Notes: a model not told the origin generated them from the sequence alone. Positions 1 to 8,250 are shown, counted from the stretch's first letter. The stretch: DNA of 17,036 bases from an uncultured Saprospiraceae bacterium (GCA_938002705.1 CALLAG010000406.1:1-17036); one strand, 5' to 3'. Made by a program: numbers and translations.

Positions 1-39
1 AACTATGTCTATAATGGCGACTATGGCCACTACAGATAG
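1..39 (+). CDS. 3' end of an upstream gene (partial, product unknown)
   Basis: The frame beginning at base 1 reads NYVYNGDYGHYR and stops at TAG (37-39). Only twelve residues are visible, so no family can be named. I prefer this frame over the longer open frame beginning at base 2 because its stop codon lies in the 5' arm of a 9-bp perfect hairpin. The omega-amidase gene at 2147-2917 ends in the same way. The composition (Tyr, Gly, Asp, Asn) is ordinary for a protein C-terminus. The alternative is that all of 1-313 belongs to the other frame. Confidence 0.35.
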   Translation, partial: NYVYNGDYGHYR

Positions 40-54
40 CGGCTACTATCTGTA
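31..54 (+). terminator. stop-codon hairpin, probable terminator
   Basis: TACAGATAG (31-39) and CTATCTGTA (46-54) are perfect 9-bp inverted repeats around the 6-base loop CGGCTA. The TAG that ends the upstream frame forms the end of the 5' arm. No T-run follows, so intrinsic termination would be weak, or the stem may instead protect the 3' end of the mRNA. Confidence 0.4.
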
Positions 55-313
55 TCTGATATTAGTGGTGTCTTATGGTATTATAATGACCACAGAATTA
101 TTAGGGTCACTCTATAATGAAAATCATACTGATAATGTATCGGACTCTTGTGTATCACTAAGGCAATCTGATCATCATTACTCGTCCTCTAAGAAATATC
201 AAGCATCATATAATAACAACAAGGTAAGACAGGTTCCTCTGGTATGTCTTAGGAGTAAGTCAGAAGCTATTGTTTCTCCAGTTTGGTCTAACTTAATAAA
301 TCATAGAATATAG
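55..313 (+). other. leader region before the lipoprotein operon, no convincing gene
   Basis: This stretch separates the hairpin at 31-54 from the lipoprotein start at 314. A 102-codon frame (ATG at 5, stop 311-313) crosses it and is open to the left edge. It has one hydrophobic segment near its start, but the rest is about 16% Ser and rich in His, Asn and Tyr with few charges, which is typical of a chance frame. Its stop directly abuts the ATG at 314, so a coupled gene cannot be fully excluded. No clear TAnnTTTG box was found here. Confidence 0.4.
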
Positions 314-700
314 ATGAAAGCGATATTGTACACAGGCGTTATATTGATTATATCAATGATGGTATCATCTTGTATGACAGATAATACGCCACCAGTAGTT
401 GTAGAAAGTATTTTGGGTGAGTGGAAAGTAGTAGATGCTTACAGAAATAAGAGACAAACGAAATTGCTCAATAAAGCAGTCGTAACCATCACAGATACTA
501 CTTTCATGACAGATATACCTCCTAATAATGGTCCTGTGAGATACGCTTATCATGCTAATGAGATAAGCTTACTCAACGATAGTAAGATCTCATACAAGGT
601 ACATTCATTACAGAATGATACCATGGTATTACTGACAGAATTACAAGATTTTGAGTTTAAGTTAATATTAGCTAAGCAAATAGATAGTGATGAGAAATAA
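314..700 (+). CDS. small lipoprotein with lipocalin-like domain
   Basis: This 128-aa protein starts with a basic residue, a hydrophobic stretch and a lipobox VSSC, with the modified cysteine at residue 20, so it should be cleaved by signal peptidase II and anchored in a membrane. After a Thr/Pro linker, the segment with ILGEWKVVDAYRN resembles the opening strand of the lipocalin-like lipoproteins common in Bacteroidota, and the rest reads as alternating short beta strands. The ligand is unknown. It is the first gene of a compact operon: its last codons overlap the start of the GWxTD gene by 11 bases, implying coupled translation. No Shine-Dalgarno sequence precedes the ATG. Lipoprotein status is firm; the lipocalin fold is inferred from the motif only. 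Confidence 0.75.
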   Translation: MKAILYTGVILIISMMVSSCMTDNTPPVVVESILGEWKVVDAYRNKRQTKLLNKAVVTITDTTFMTDIPPNNGPVRYAYHANEISLLNDSKISYKVHSLQNDTMVLLTELQDFEFKLILAKQIDSDEK

Positions 701-2147
701 GCTCATACTTGTAGTCGCTCTATTTTGCATAAGCTTAAGCTGTTATGGAATTAATGTAAGCGTAGCTACTCAGATGTTCCGTAATGATAATCAGAGTTAC
801 ATAGAGATATACTCGAGAATTATCTCTGATTCTGTCCAGTACGCCTCTGAAGATACATCAAGTCAACAGTCTCATGCGAGCATAGAATATACTATCATAT
901 TTAAGCAAGCTGACTCTATCGTGATAGCAGATAGGTACAAGATCAACAGTCCTACATTGGCAACAAAAAAAGACTTCTTTGATCTAAAACGATTTAGTCT
1001 TCAAGATGGAGAGTATGCTATCGATCTGCAATATGTGGATCTAAATAATATAACTGATACACTGTTATACTCTGAGATAATTACCGTAGAGTCGCATCCT
1101 AATAAAGTCCAAGTCTCTGATGTGCTCTTGATGCCAGCTGTAGAAAATAGCAATACCAAGTATAGTTTTGAGAAATCAGGTTTCTTCTATGAGCCGCTCT
1201 GCTATGATCTTGTAGGTAAAGAACAGCAGAACTTATATATGTACATAGAGCTATATAATCAAGAGAAGATTCTGGACGAGGAATTCTACATTAAGTATTA
1301 TCCTATCGATATAGACGCTACTGCCGCGATAGATAATCAGATTCCAGCTGCCTACAAGAAAATGACGCCAGACAAAAGTTCTGCCGTATTACTTAATTAC
1401 GATTGCTCTAATCTGGGCTCGGGTAATTATGTTATGTATATAGAAGTACATAAGAAAGATAAGACCTTAGTAGCTCAGGTAGAAAAGACATTTTCAGTAT
1501 ATCACCCATTAGTAGATTATAAGATACTGTATGAAGGTGATAAAGTATTCGAGACATCGTTCGTCCAGTTCTTGGACGAAGAAAGTGTAGAGTATGGCCT
1601 TAAAGCGATATATCCACGAGTGGGTAACCATATGACTGAGACACTTAATCAGATAATATCATCAAAGGATATCAGATCTAAGCGGTATTTTCTATTCAGT
1701 TATTGGAATAACTTCTCCGATGATCCTAAGGCTATATACGATCAATATATGGAAGTCGCCAAGGCTATAGATCTCAGATATGCTAATAATGTAGGTCATG
1801 GGTTTGAGTCGGATAGAGGATATTATTTCCTCAAGTATGGCCGACCAGATAATATTGTAAGCGTAGAAGATGAACCCTCAGCACCACCATACGAGATATG
1901 GATATATAACTATATGCCGGAGACACAAGAGACTAATGTGAGATTCTTATTCTACAACCCTTCGCTTGTAGCTAATGATTATCAGTTACTGCACTCGACA
2001 TGTAGGGGAGAGAGACATAATCCCAGATGGGAAGTGGACCTTTATTTCGATGATAACTTAGGAGGTCAGAATGAGAATTATCTTGATGCGAGGACTACGG
2101 AAGATAATTTTAATAGAAATGCGAAGCGTTACTTCTCAGATATGTAA
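690..2147 (+). CDS. GWxTD domain-containing secreted protein
   Basis: A 485-aa protein counted from the ATG at 690. A GTG at 687 is also in frame, but ATG directly follows it and is the better start. An N-terminal signal peptide ends near CYG-INV (about residue 20). The middle is beta-rich, with no recognised domain. The C-terminal third carries the GWxTD region: a stretch ending YWNNFSDDP, then LRYANNVGHGFESDRG and YYFLKYGRPDNI, then PYEIWIYNY. These match the family pattern of an aromatic/YAN segment, G-W-x-T-D-R-G and an IKYGxPD-like strand. The name-giving motif is altered here to G-F-E-S-D. Function of the family is unknown; it is typical of Bacteroidota envelopes. The gene sits between a lipoprotein and an omega-amidase, overlapping both, so the three are probably co-expressed. 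Confidence 0.8.
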   Translation: MRNKLILVVALFCISLSCYGINVSVATQMFRNDNQSYIEIYSRIISDSVQYASEDTSSQQSHASIEYTIIFKQADSIVIADRYKINSPTLATKKDFFDLKRFSLQDGEYAIDLQYVDLNNITDTLLYSEIITVESHPNKVQVSDVLLMPAVENSNTKYSFEKSGFFYEPLCYDLVGKEQQNLYMYIELYNQEKILDEEFYIKYYPIDIDATAAIDNQIPAAYKKMTPDKSSAVLLNYDCSNLGSGNYVMYIEVHKKDKTLVAQVEKTFSVYHPLVDYKILYEGDKVFETSFVQFLDEESVEYGLKAIYPRVGNHMTETLNQIISSKDIRSKRYFLFSYWNNFSDDPKAIYDQYMEVAKAIDLRYANNVGHGFESDRGYYFLKYGRPDNIVSVEDEPSAPPYEIWIYNYMPETQETNVRFLFYNPSLVANDYQLLHSTCRGERHNPRWEVDLYFDDNLGGQNENYLDARTTEDNFNRNAKRYFSDM

Positions 2148-2917
2148 TGCAAGATTCATTATCCATATCTCTCATCCAGCTACACCAGATCTGGCACGAC
2201 GCCGAAGCTAATCTGACCACAGCACAGTCTGAAATAGCCAAAATATTAGAAGCAGATATAGTAGTCCTCCCAGAGATGTGGGCCTCAGGATTTACGATGT
2301 ATGCCCATAAGAACTATCAGCATACAGCAGAAGCATTAAGACTAATGAAAGAATGGAGTGTCGACTTAGATGCATGCGTTATAGCTAGTCTGATAACTAA
2401 AGTAGAAGACCAATATTATAATAGATTATATGCAATTGTAGGCGGCGAGATAATCACTACTTATGACAAGAAGCACTTATTCAGACATTCTGGAGAGGAT
2501 CGTTTTTTTGAGCCAGGTGATAAGAAATCTATAATTACTTATAAAGGCTGGAAGTTGAACTTGAATATTTGTTATGATCTGAGGTTTCCAGTTTGGTGCC
2601 GTAATCTTGAAGATTTTGACATACAGTTATTCACCGCTAACTGGCCTGATAAGAGAATCTCTGCTTGGGATACACTCTTACGTGCCCGTGCCATAGAGAA
2701 TCAATGTTATGTACTCGGTACTAATTGTTATGGCAATGATGTATGGGGTAATAGTTACGCTGGGCATACGGCAATAGTCGATTATAATGGAGCAGTAGTG
2801 AGTAGCTTAAGTGATACGAGTGGTATTGTTTCCGCTACTATTAATAAGGAGGCGCTTATGCAATTTCGCGAGTCACTGCCTTTTCTCAGAGATAGAGATC
2901 GCTTTACACTTGGTTAA
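2147..2917 (+). CDS. yafV: omega-amidase-type nitrilase (carbon-nitrogen hydrolase)
   Basis: This 256-aa cytosolic enzyme belongs to the nitrilase superfamily and has a full Glu-Lys-Cys triad: E43 in VVLPEMW, K108 in YDKKHLF, and C142 in NICYDLRFP. The HLFRHSGEDRFFEPGD segment and the length fit the YafV/Nit2 branch, which hydrolyses the omega-amides of 2-oxoacids (2-oxoglutaramate, 2-oxosuccinamate) left by glutamine or asparagine transaminases. The role would be amide salvage or methionine-cycle clean-up. The start is coupled to the GWxTD stop in the overlapping TAATG. A terminator-like hairpin overlaps the stop codon. Family and catalytic residues are clear; the exact substrate is by analogy to characterised YafV and Nit2. 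Confidence 0.9.
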   Translation: MQDSLSISLIQLHQIWHDAEANLTTAQSEIAKILEADIVVLPEMWASGFTMYAHKNYQHTAEALRLMKEWSVDLDACVIASLITKVEDQYYNRLYAIVGGEIITTYDKKHLFRHSGEDRFFEPGDKKSIITYKGWKLNLNICYDLRFPVWCRNLEDFDIQLFTANWPDKRISAWDTLLRARAIENQCYVLGTNCYGNDVWGNSYAGHTAIVDYNGAVVSSLSDTSGIVSATINKEALMQFRESLPFLRDRDRFTLG

Positions 2918-2944
2918 GCTAAGTCTAACGAAGACTTAGCTTAA
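2914..2944 (+). terminator. perfect 13-bp hairpin over the omega-amidase stop codon
   Basis: TTAAGCTAAGTCT (2914-2926) and AGACTTAGCTTAA (2932-2944) are exact reverse complements around the 5-base loop AACGA. The TAA stop (2915-2917) is in the left arm. The stem is the strongest in the window and marks the operon end, although the 3' side continues TGTATA rather than a T-run. Confidence 0.7.
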
Positions 2945-3314
2945 TGTATATGGGGCTTTGTACGTGCACTCTTTTATTATGATAAGAATTATGGTAAGTA
3001 AAATACTGTAAAAGCCTTTAGGGTATCTCTATCTACTACATTCTTGGCTGAACAGAAAAGTGAAATTTTCTTAAGCGGATATAATGAACATATACTGCGT
3101 TGTTCATCAGTCATTTAGCGAAGGCTATAATCCCTCTTCTCGCCTTGTCTATATCCATTCTATTCTACTTTCAACTTAAGAGGCAGTAAATAGAAGTACC
3201 CTTTATTTTAAACGAAGCCAAAATGGATATCTTATAGTAACTCACCATAGCGACAAAGTATCTTATTGTCTTATATATGGATCTATAGAACTGCGATACT
3301 TAATCATTTATAAG
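2945..3314 (+). other. intergenic stretch, no supported gene
   Basis: Between the operon hairpin and the receptor promoter. It contains a 7-bp inverted repeat, ATGAACA (3084-3090) and TGTTCAT (3101-3107), with a 10-base loop. A + strand frame ending at the TAA near 3187-3189 encodes a membrane-segment-like peptide but has no ATG. A minus-strand frame (start 3114, stop 2986) would give 42 aa. Neither resembles a known family, so neither is called. Confidence 0.5.
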
Positions 3315-3322
3315 TACTTTTG
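3315..3322 (+). promoter_or_regulatory. Bacteroidota -7 element for the TonB-dependent receptor
   Basis: TACTTTTG matches the TAnnTTTG -7 consensus of the Bacteroidota primary sigma factor and lies 46 bases before the receptor ATG. The same octamer occurs at 5713 and 8243. I see no TTG-type -33 element at the usual distance. Confidence 0.5.
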
Positions 3323-3368
3323 AGCTTCTAACCAATGGATCCATTTCAATAAAAATATACTTAAGTCA

Positions 3369-5663
3369 ATGGTAATCAAAAGAATAGCGTTATCTCTTGT
3401 AATCTGCATGTTGTGTGTATTGATGTCGAGTAGTATAAATGCTCAAGAAGGAAGTATCAGAGGGCACATCTATGATGCTAAAAGTGGAGAAGCAGTGGCA
3501 TTTGCTAATGTGATCTTAGACGGCACTAACTATGGAACGACCACTGATGTAGAGGGATTCTTTACACTTGCGGGAGTACCAGTAGGAGATTACACTTTGA
3601 GTTCCAGTTTTGTAGGATATGAAGAGATATCTACGCCAATAACTGTCCAAAAGTCCAATATCAACTATTATAAAATCAATCTTGATCAGACCGCCGTAAG
3701 TCTTGGATCTATTGATATCACAGCTACTCGTACCCAAGATAGAACAGAGGTAAGAGTATCCAAATTACAGGTCAGTAAGAAGCAGATAAAAGCATTGCCA
3801 TCGACTGGTGGAGATGCAGATATAATACAGTACCTGCAAGTGCTACCAGGAATAATATCTACGGGTGACCAAGGTGGACAATTATTTATCAGAGGTGGAT
3901 CTCCTGTGCAGAATAAGATCCTACTTGATGGTCTGACGATATACAATCCATTTCATAGTATAGGTTTCTATTCTACATTTGAGACAGAGCTTATACGTAA
4001 TGTAGATGTACTGACGGGAGGATTTAATGCAGAGCATGGAGGACGTATATCTGCAATCGTTGATATCACTACCAGAGAAGGTAGCTCCAAGCGTATTGGA
4101 GGTCAGTTATCAGCTAGTCCATTTATGGTAAAAGGGCTTATCGAAGGTCCTATCGCTAAGCTGAAAGATGATCAAGGAAGTGCATCATTTGTACTTACAA
4201 CTAAAAAGTCTATCATAGATCAATCGTCTAAGCAACTATACTCTTACGCTAGTGTCAATGATACGATAGGATTGCCATTTTCATTTACAGATACATATGG
4301 TAAGTTATCATTCGTAACTTCTAATGGTAGTAAATTTCACTTGTTCGGATTTAATTTCGATGATCAATATAGTAATCCGCTGGTTTCTAAGATCGATTGG
4401 AATAACAATGGTGGGGGATTGACTTTTGATCTATTGCCTAATGCAAGTTCATTAACATTTGGTGGACTTATAGGATTTAGCTCATACAGTATCGGTATAG
4501 AAGAAGCTGATGAAGCGCCTCGTAGTTCACTTATCAGAGAGTATGTATTAGCGCTTAACTTTAATTATTTTGGGACAGATTACTCACTGAAGTATGGGAT
4601 AGAAGGCAAGAGTATAAGAACAGAATTTGATTTTACTAATCCATTCGGTATTGGACTTGATCAGACGCAGAGTACGACAGAGCTTTCAGGATTTTTGACT
4701 TTCAGAAAGTCATGGGAGAAGGTCGTCTTTGAGCCAGGAATAAGAATGCAGTACTACGCATCATTAGGGGATTTCTCACCAGAACCGAGACTCGGTGTCA
4801 AGTGGAATATCACCGATAATACAAGGCTCAAGGGTGCAGCAGGTATATATACTCAGAATCTTATCTCAGTAAGTAATGAGAGAGATGTGGTCAACTTATT
4901 TAGTGGTTTCATATCAGGCCCCGAGTCACAATTTGCTGATACTGAGGGTAATCCAGTAGATAGTAAGCTACAGACATCACGACATGGCGTATTAGGTATA
5001 GAGCAGGATATTACTAATAACCTACAGGTAAATGTAGAGGGATATATCAAGGATTTTCCGCAGATTGTTGTCGTCAATAGAAATAAGACAGAGTTTTCGC
5101 AAGCAGATTATACAACTGAGACAGGCGAAGCTTATGGCATAGACTTCTCCGCTAAGTATGAGACATCAAAATTGTATGTATGGGCGACTTATTCGATGGG
5201 TTTTGTCAATAGATTTGATGGAGAGCAGACTTACCCCACAATATTTGATAGGAGACATAATGTTAATTTCTTAGCGACTTACACATTAGGTTACAAGAAA
5301 GATTGGCTATTAAGTGCAAGATGGAATATGGGGTCTGGATTTCCATTCACAAAAACACAAGGATTCTTTAATCAGATACCATTCTCAGGGGGTATAGCAA
5401 CTGACTACGCTACTGATAATCAAGATAATGTAGGCATTATATACTCTGACGAAAGAAACGGTGGTAGACTCCCATATTACCATAGGCTCGATCTTTCTGT
5501 ACAGAAAAATTTTACATTCTCAGACTATGCTAATCTGGAGGTTGTATTAGGTGTGAGTAATGCTTACGACAGAGATAATATATTCTATTTTGATAGAGTA
5601 AGATTCGATAGGGTAAACCAATTGCCTATAATTCCGTCATTGGGTGTTAGATTTAACTATTAA
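3369..5663 (+). CDS. TonB-dependent outer-membrane receptor with carboxypeptidase-regulatory-like domain
   Basis: A 764-aa outer-membrane transporter. A signal peptide ends near INAQ-EGS (residues 1-25). Residues about 27-115 form the carboxypeptidase D regulatory-like beta-sandwich (IRGHIYDAKSGEAVAFANV, then GTTTDVEGFFTLAGVPVGDY). The plug follows at about 120-240 with VLPGIISTGDQGG, FIRGGSPVQNKILLDG and LTGGFNAEHGGRIS, then a beta-barrel that ends on the aromatic C-terminus GVRFNY. Such proteins import large or scarce nutrients using TonB-ExbBD energy. No SusD-like partner is adjacent, so this is not a typical glycan-utilisation pair and the substrate is unknown. It appears to be transcribed alone from its own promoter. 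It is shorter than SusC-type receptors, as expected for this subgroup. Confidence 0.88.
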   Translation: MVIKRIALSLVICMLCVLMSSSINAQEGSIRGHIYDAKSGEAVAFANVILDGTNYGTTTDVEGFFTLAGVPVGDYTLSSSFVGYEEISTPITVQKSNINYYKINLDQTAVSLGSIDITATRTQDRTEVRVSKLQVSKKQIKALPSTGGDADIIQYLQVLPGIISTGDQGGQLFIRGGSPVQNKILLDGLTIYNPFHSIGFYSTFETELIRNVDVLTGGFNAEHGGRISAIVDITTREGSSKRIGGQLSASPFMVKGLIEGPIAKLKDDQGSASFVLTTKKSIIDQSSKQLYSYASVNDTIGLPFSFTDTYGKLSFVTSNGSKFHLFGFNFDDQYSNPLVSKIDWNNNGGGLTFDLLPNASSLTFGGLIGFSSYSIGIEEADEAPRSSLIREYVLALNFNYFGTDYSLKYGIEGKSIRTEFDFTNPFGIGLDQTQSTTELSGFLTFRKSWEKVVFEPGIRMQYYASLGDFSPEPRLGVKWNITDNTRLKGAAGIYTQNLISVSNERDVVNLFSGFISGPESQFADTEGNPVDSKLQTSRHGVLGIEQDITNNLQVNVEGYIKDFPQIVVVNRNKTEFSQADYTTETGEAYGIDFSAKYETSKLYVWATYSMGFVNRFDGEQTYPTIFDRRHNVNFLATYTLGYKKDWLLSARWNMGSGFPFTKTQGFFNQIPFSGGIATDYATDNQDNVGIIYSDERNGGRLPYYHRLDLSVQKNFTFSDYANLEVVLGVSNAYDRDNIFYFDRVRFDRVNQLPIIPSLGVRFNY

Positions 5664-5712
5664 ATCTTATTACTATTTCGACGATAATTAGCGCTATTTA
5701 GATCATATATTT

Positions 5713-5720
5713 TACTTTTG
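5713..5720 (+). promoter_or_regulatory. -7 element for the TerB-like gene
   Basis: TACTTTTG fits TAnnTTTG exactly and lies 19 bases before the ATG at 5740, giving a short leader. It is the same octamer as at 3315 and 8243. No convincing -33 box is visible. Confidence 0.55.
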
Positions 5721-5739
5721 TTACAAAAATTAGACAATC

Positions 5740-6222
5740 ATGATTGAAGGATTCGATAGACTTGATGAAGCACAGTTTAAGGTTCTTAAGGACGCTATAG
5801 CTTGGATTACAGCACTTATAGCGGGAGCAGATGGACAGATAGATAGAGAAGAGACAGAATGGGCTGAAAAGCTAACTAAGATAAGGTCATACGCTAATCC
5901 TAATGTATTGACACCTTTCTACAAAGAAGTGGGTGTAGACTTTCATGAAAACTTAGAGTCTACTTTAGATTCTCTACCTATAGGAAAAAAAGAAAGAGAA
6001 AAAATTCTCAACGATAAGCTGGCTCAAGTTAATGATGTGATGCCACTACTGGATAACTCTGTAGCTTATGAGCTATACAACTCTTATCTATCTTTTGCTA
6101 AGCACGTAGCGCAGCATTCAGGAGGCTTCTTGGGCTTCTTTAGTATCGATAAGGAAGAGAGTCATCTTATGCACCTATCTTCTATAGATCCTATAGAATT
6201 AGACGAGGAAGAAGAAGAATAA
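5740..6222 (+). CDS. TerB-like protein with acidic tail
   Basis: This 160-aa soluble, largely helical protein carries the TerB-family signature near its N-terminus: AIAWITALIAGADGQIDREE (about residues 19-38), where the Asp residues and a following Glu form the acidic metal-binding motif of tellurite-resistance TerB and its relatives. The second half has several helices and ends in an acidic run, DEEEEE. TerB-like proteins are linked to stress responses, but their biochemical role is poorly known and no other ter gene is visible here. The gene has its own -7 box. The nucleoid-associated gene follows 104 bases downstream in the same direction, so read-through is possible. Family assignment is good; a tellurite role should not be assumed. 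Confidence 0.75.
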   Translation: MIEGFDRLDEAQFKVLKDAIAWITALIAGADGQIDREETEWAEKLTKIRSYANPNVLTPFYKEVGVDFHENLESTLDSLPIGKKEREKILNDKLAQVNDVMPLLDNSVAYELYNSYLSFAKHVAQHSGGFLGFFSIDKEESHLMHLSSIDPIELDEEEEE

Positions 6223-6326
6223 GACTTTTCTCTACACTGCAATGTTTTCCACTATTGTGGATAATAAGTCCTAATTCGGAATCATCGATTGCTTACCTTT
6301 CGGCTACTTAAAAATCTAATAGCAGA

Positions 6327-7364
6327 ATGATTAATTATCAAGAGGTAGCCATAGATGGGTTGTCCATACACAGTATCGGTAATAAAGTAAGAGAAGAAGC
6401 GCTCATACTTACGGATGACCCCGTAAGCCTGCACGAACCCCACCTTACAGGCATTATCAAGAAGTATTTCTTTCACAGCTTCAAGACGCCGGAGTTTTTC
6501 TGTTTTGAGCCAGTAGGACCTATACTTGAGAATAATGTGATATATAGAACTGTAGCATCTGTATTCGATGGCAGTACTGAGATCCATGAGGCATCTAAGA
6601 TCATAGCAGAACACCTGTATAACCAAAGTACAGCAAGTAATATACTCGCGGGTGACCTCATGATAGCACTTATAGAAGATGTCGTCGTAGAAGATGAGAT
6701 GGTATCAGCTATAGGCATCTACAAGTCAGAGCAGAAAGATGACTTTATCAAGCTATTGCTACAGAACAAAGAATATAATCTATCAGCCGATAAAGGTATC
6801 AATATCAATAAGTTAGATAAGGCTTGCTTAATCTTTAATTCTAATAAAAGTGATGGCTATAAGGTCTTAGTTACAGATAAGAAGAAGCTCAATGGAGAGG
6901 CACATTACTGGCTCAGGGACTTCCTCTGTGTAGCTCATAGAGAAGATGATTATAATAATACAACTGTCTATATACAAGCGACTAAGGCATTTATAGATGA
7001 GAAATTAAAGGATGAGTTTGACTTAGGTAGTGAGGTGGAATCTGCATTTCTTGAGAATTCTAAGGACTACTTCGACAGTAATGAGAACTTTGATGAAGGG
7101 GAGTACCTAAGCAAAGTATTCAATGACGAAAAGGTCGTCAATGCCTTTGACGAATTCAAGCAAGACCGTAGCCTTAATCTGAAAAACACATTCGATATAT
7201 CAACTCCGGCTGTCAAGAAAAACGCGAGCGTATTCAAGTCTGTCATTAAGTTAGATAAGAACTTCCATATATACGTACATGGCAAGAGGGAACTTATAGA
7301 AAAAGGCACTGACGAGGACGGAAGAAAATTCTACAAGCTCTACTACGACGAAGAGACAACATAG
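6327..7364 (+). CDS. nucleoid-associated protein, YejK/NdpA (37-kDa) family
   Basis: This 345-aa cytoplasmic protein belongs to the family of the E. coli 37-kDa nucleoid-associated protein and matches its hallmarks throughout: HLTGIIKKYFFHSFKTPEFF near residue 38, ASKIIAEHLYNQST, a central AIGIYKSEQKDDFIK, the highly conserved GININKLDKACLIFN (about residues 154-168), and EAHYWLRDFLC. The length equals the family norm. The role is assumed to be DNA or nucleoid association; the precise function is unknown even in E. coli. The gene runs convergently into the TPR lipoprotein gene with a 42-base gap. The upstream 104 bases include a short inverted repeat, TCCAC (6248-6252) and GTGGA (6257-6261), that might separate it from the TerB gene. 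Confidence 0.88.
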   Translation: MINYQEVAIDGLSIHSIGNKVREEALILTDDPVSLHEPHLTGIIKKYFFHSFKTPEFFCFEPVGPILENNVIYRTVASVFDGSTEIHEASKIIAEHLYNQSTASNILAGDLMIALIEDVVVEDEMVSAIGIYKSEQKDDFIKLLLQNKEYNLSADKGININKLDKACLIFNSNKSDGYKVLVTDKKKLNGEAHYWLRDFLCVAHREDDYNNTTVYIQATKAFIDEKLKDEFDLGSEVESAFLENSKDYFDSNENFDEGEYLSKVFNDEKVVNAFDEFKQDRSLNLKNTFDISTPAVKKNASVFKSVIKLDKNFHIYVHGKRELIEKGTDEDGRKFYKLYYDEETT

Positions 7365-7406
7365 CAGATAAGAAAGAGAATTCTATGATAGAGTTATATA
7401 CAATAA

Positions 7407-8189
7407 CTACTGCTCATCATTGATAGCTTCAAGGTATCGCTGATCGGCATATCTATTAATTGTGTTATGTGTTCTGATATTTTCAGATTCTTCTATGATA
7501 GCGTCTAGCTTATCTAACTGGTCAGAATCCTTGTAGATCTTAATAGCGAGGATGTTGTTATTGAATACCTTCTGAGGGTTATTTTTTTTCACCCAGTGCT
7601 CCTTAGCTAATAATAGGTGTTGCTCAGCGGCATCATACCTTTCAGCTATATAGTTAGTCGTGGCTATATTATGTTCTGTTATAGCGATGCCGTCATAGTT
7701 GTTTTGGCGACCAAAAATTATCAATGCTTCATTAAGACTCCGGTAAGCTTGTCTGAACTGAAAAGTCTCAGCTTGTAGCAGTCCAAGGTCTTTGAGTAAA
7801 TTAGCTTGCTGTAGGAAGTCTTTTTCTTTTTTCCAATGTGATAATGCTTTCAGACCATAATCCACGGCTGCATTCTTGTTCTTGAGGCCATCTCTATACA
7901 GGTTAGATATATTAGTGTAGAGGACAGCTGCTGACTTGTGATCTTCATTAGATTCATGTATGGACACTGCCTGCCTGAAAGCATCTATGGCTACTTGATG
8001 ATTATTATTGTAGTTTTTGTAACCTATAGTTTCTAGTTCTTTAGTTGTCATATTAGGATTGATGACAACTTTATTCTCAGTATTTTCTGCTGGTAGGGTA
8101 GATTCTTCCGTATGCTTGGTAACTTCTTGCTTACAAGTTATCGTCGTCATACAGATTAGTATCACCATAGAATAATATCGTAGATTCAT
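7407..8189 (-). CDS. TPR-repeat lipoprotein
   Basis: This 260-aa protein begins with a short hydrophobic segment ending in MTTITC. The cysteine at residue 19 is a likely lipid-attachment site, although the lipobox (TIT-C) is weak. A Thr/Glu/Asn-rich linker follows. From about residue 48 the sequence reads as helical pairs of the tetratricopeptide type, for example HQVAIDAFRQAVSI, NKNAAVDYGLKALSHW, FRQAYRSLNEALIIF and ERYDAAEQHLLLAKEHW, giving four or more repeats. TPRs mediate protein-protein contact; the partner is unknown. The arrangement resembles the sensor half of TPR histidine kinases such as the one at 11220-13343, but there is no kinase domain. It is divergent from the small ORF and flippase pair. 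Confidence 0.75.
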   Translation of the reverse strand: MNLRYYSMVILICMTTITCKQEVTKHTEESTLPAENTENKVVINPNMTTKELETIGYKNYNNNHQVAIDAFRQAVSIHESNEDHKSAAVLYTNISNLYRDGLKNKNAAVDYGLKALSHWKKEKDFLQQANLLKDLGLLQAETFQFRQAYRSLNEALIIFGRQNNYDGIAITEHNIATTNYIAERYDAAEQHLLLAKEHWVKKNNPQKVFNNNILAIKIYKDSDQLDKLDAIIEESENIRTHNTINRYADQRYLEAINDEQ

Positions 8190-8242
8190 TATCGCTTTTT
8201 TTTTACAATTGATAAGTCGGATAAATATAGTAATACAATCAC

Positions 8243-8250
8243 TACTTTTG
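8243..8250 (+). promoter_or_regulatory. -7 element for the 51-aa ORF and flippase operon
   Basis: TACTTTTG is the third occurrence of this exact TAnnTTTG octamer in promoter position. It lies 44 bases before the ATG at 8295, a spacing very close to that of the receptor promoter (46 bases). The flippase gene starts over 220 bases away, which favours a short upstream cistron. Confidence 0.5.

Noticed and set aside
5..313. 102-codon open frame at the left edge with one hydrophobic segment
   Set aside because: Very Ser-, His-, Asn- and Tyr-rich with few charges. A competing frame ends at 39 inside a strong hairpin. The frame is open to the edge, so it might still be the end of a longer gene, but nothing in it is recognisable.
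2986..3114. 42-codon minus-strand frame in the gap before the receptor gene
   Set aside because: It starts with ATG and looks mildly protein-like, but has no promoter box, family resemblance or neighbour that would support it.
3087..3189. Membrane-segment-like + strand frame (ends LFYFQLKRQ)
   Set aside because: No ATG start and a stop directly upstream. A short hydrophobic stretch alone is not evidence of a gene.
7392..7408. 6-bp inverted repeat AGTTAT/ATAACT between convergent genes as a bidirectional terminator
   Set aside because: The stem is short and all but AT-only, with no T-run on either side; too weak to annotate.
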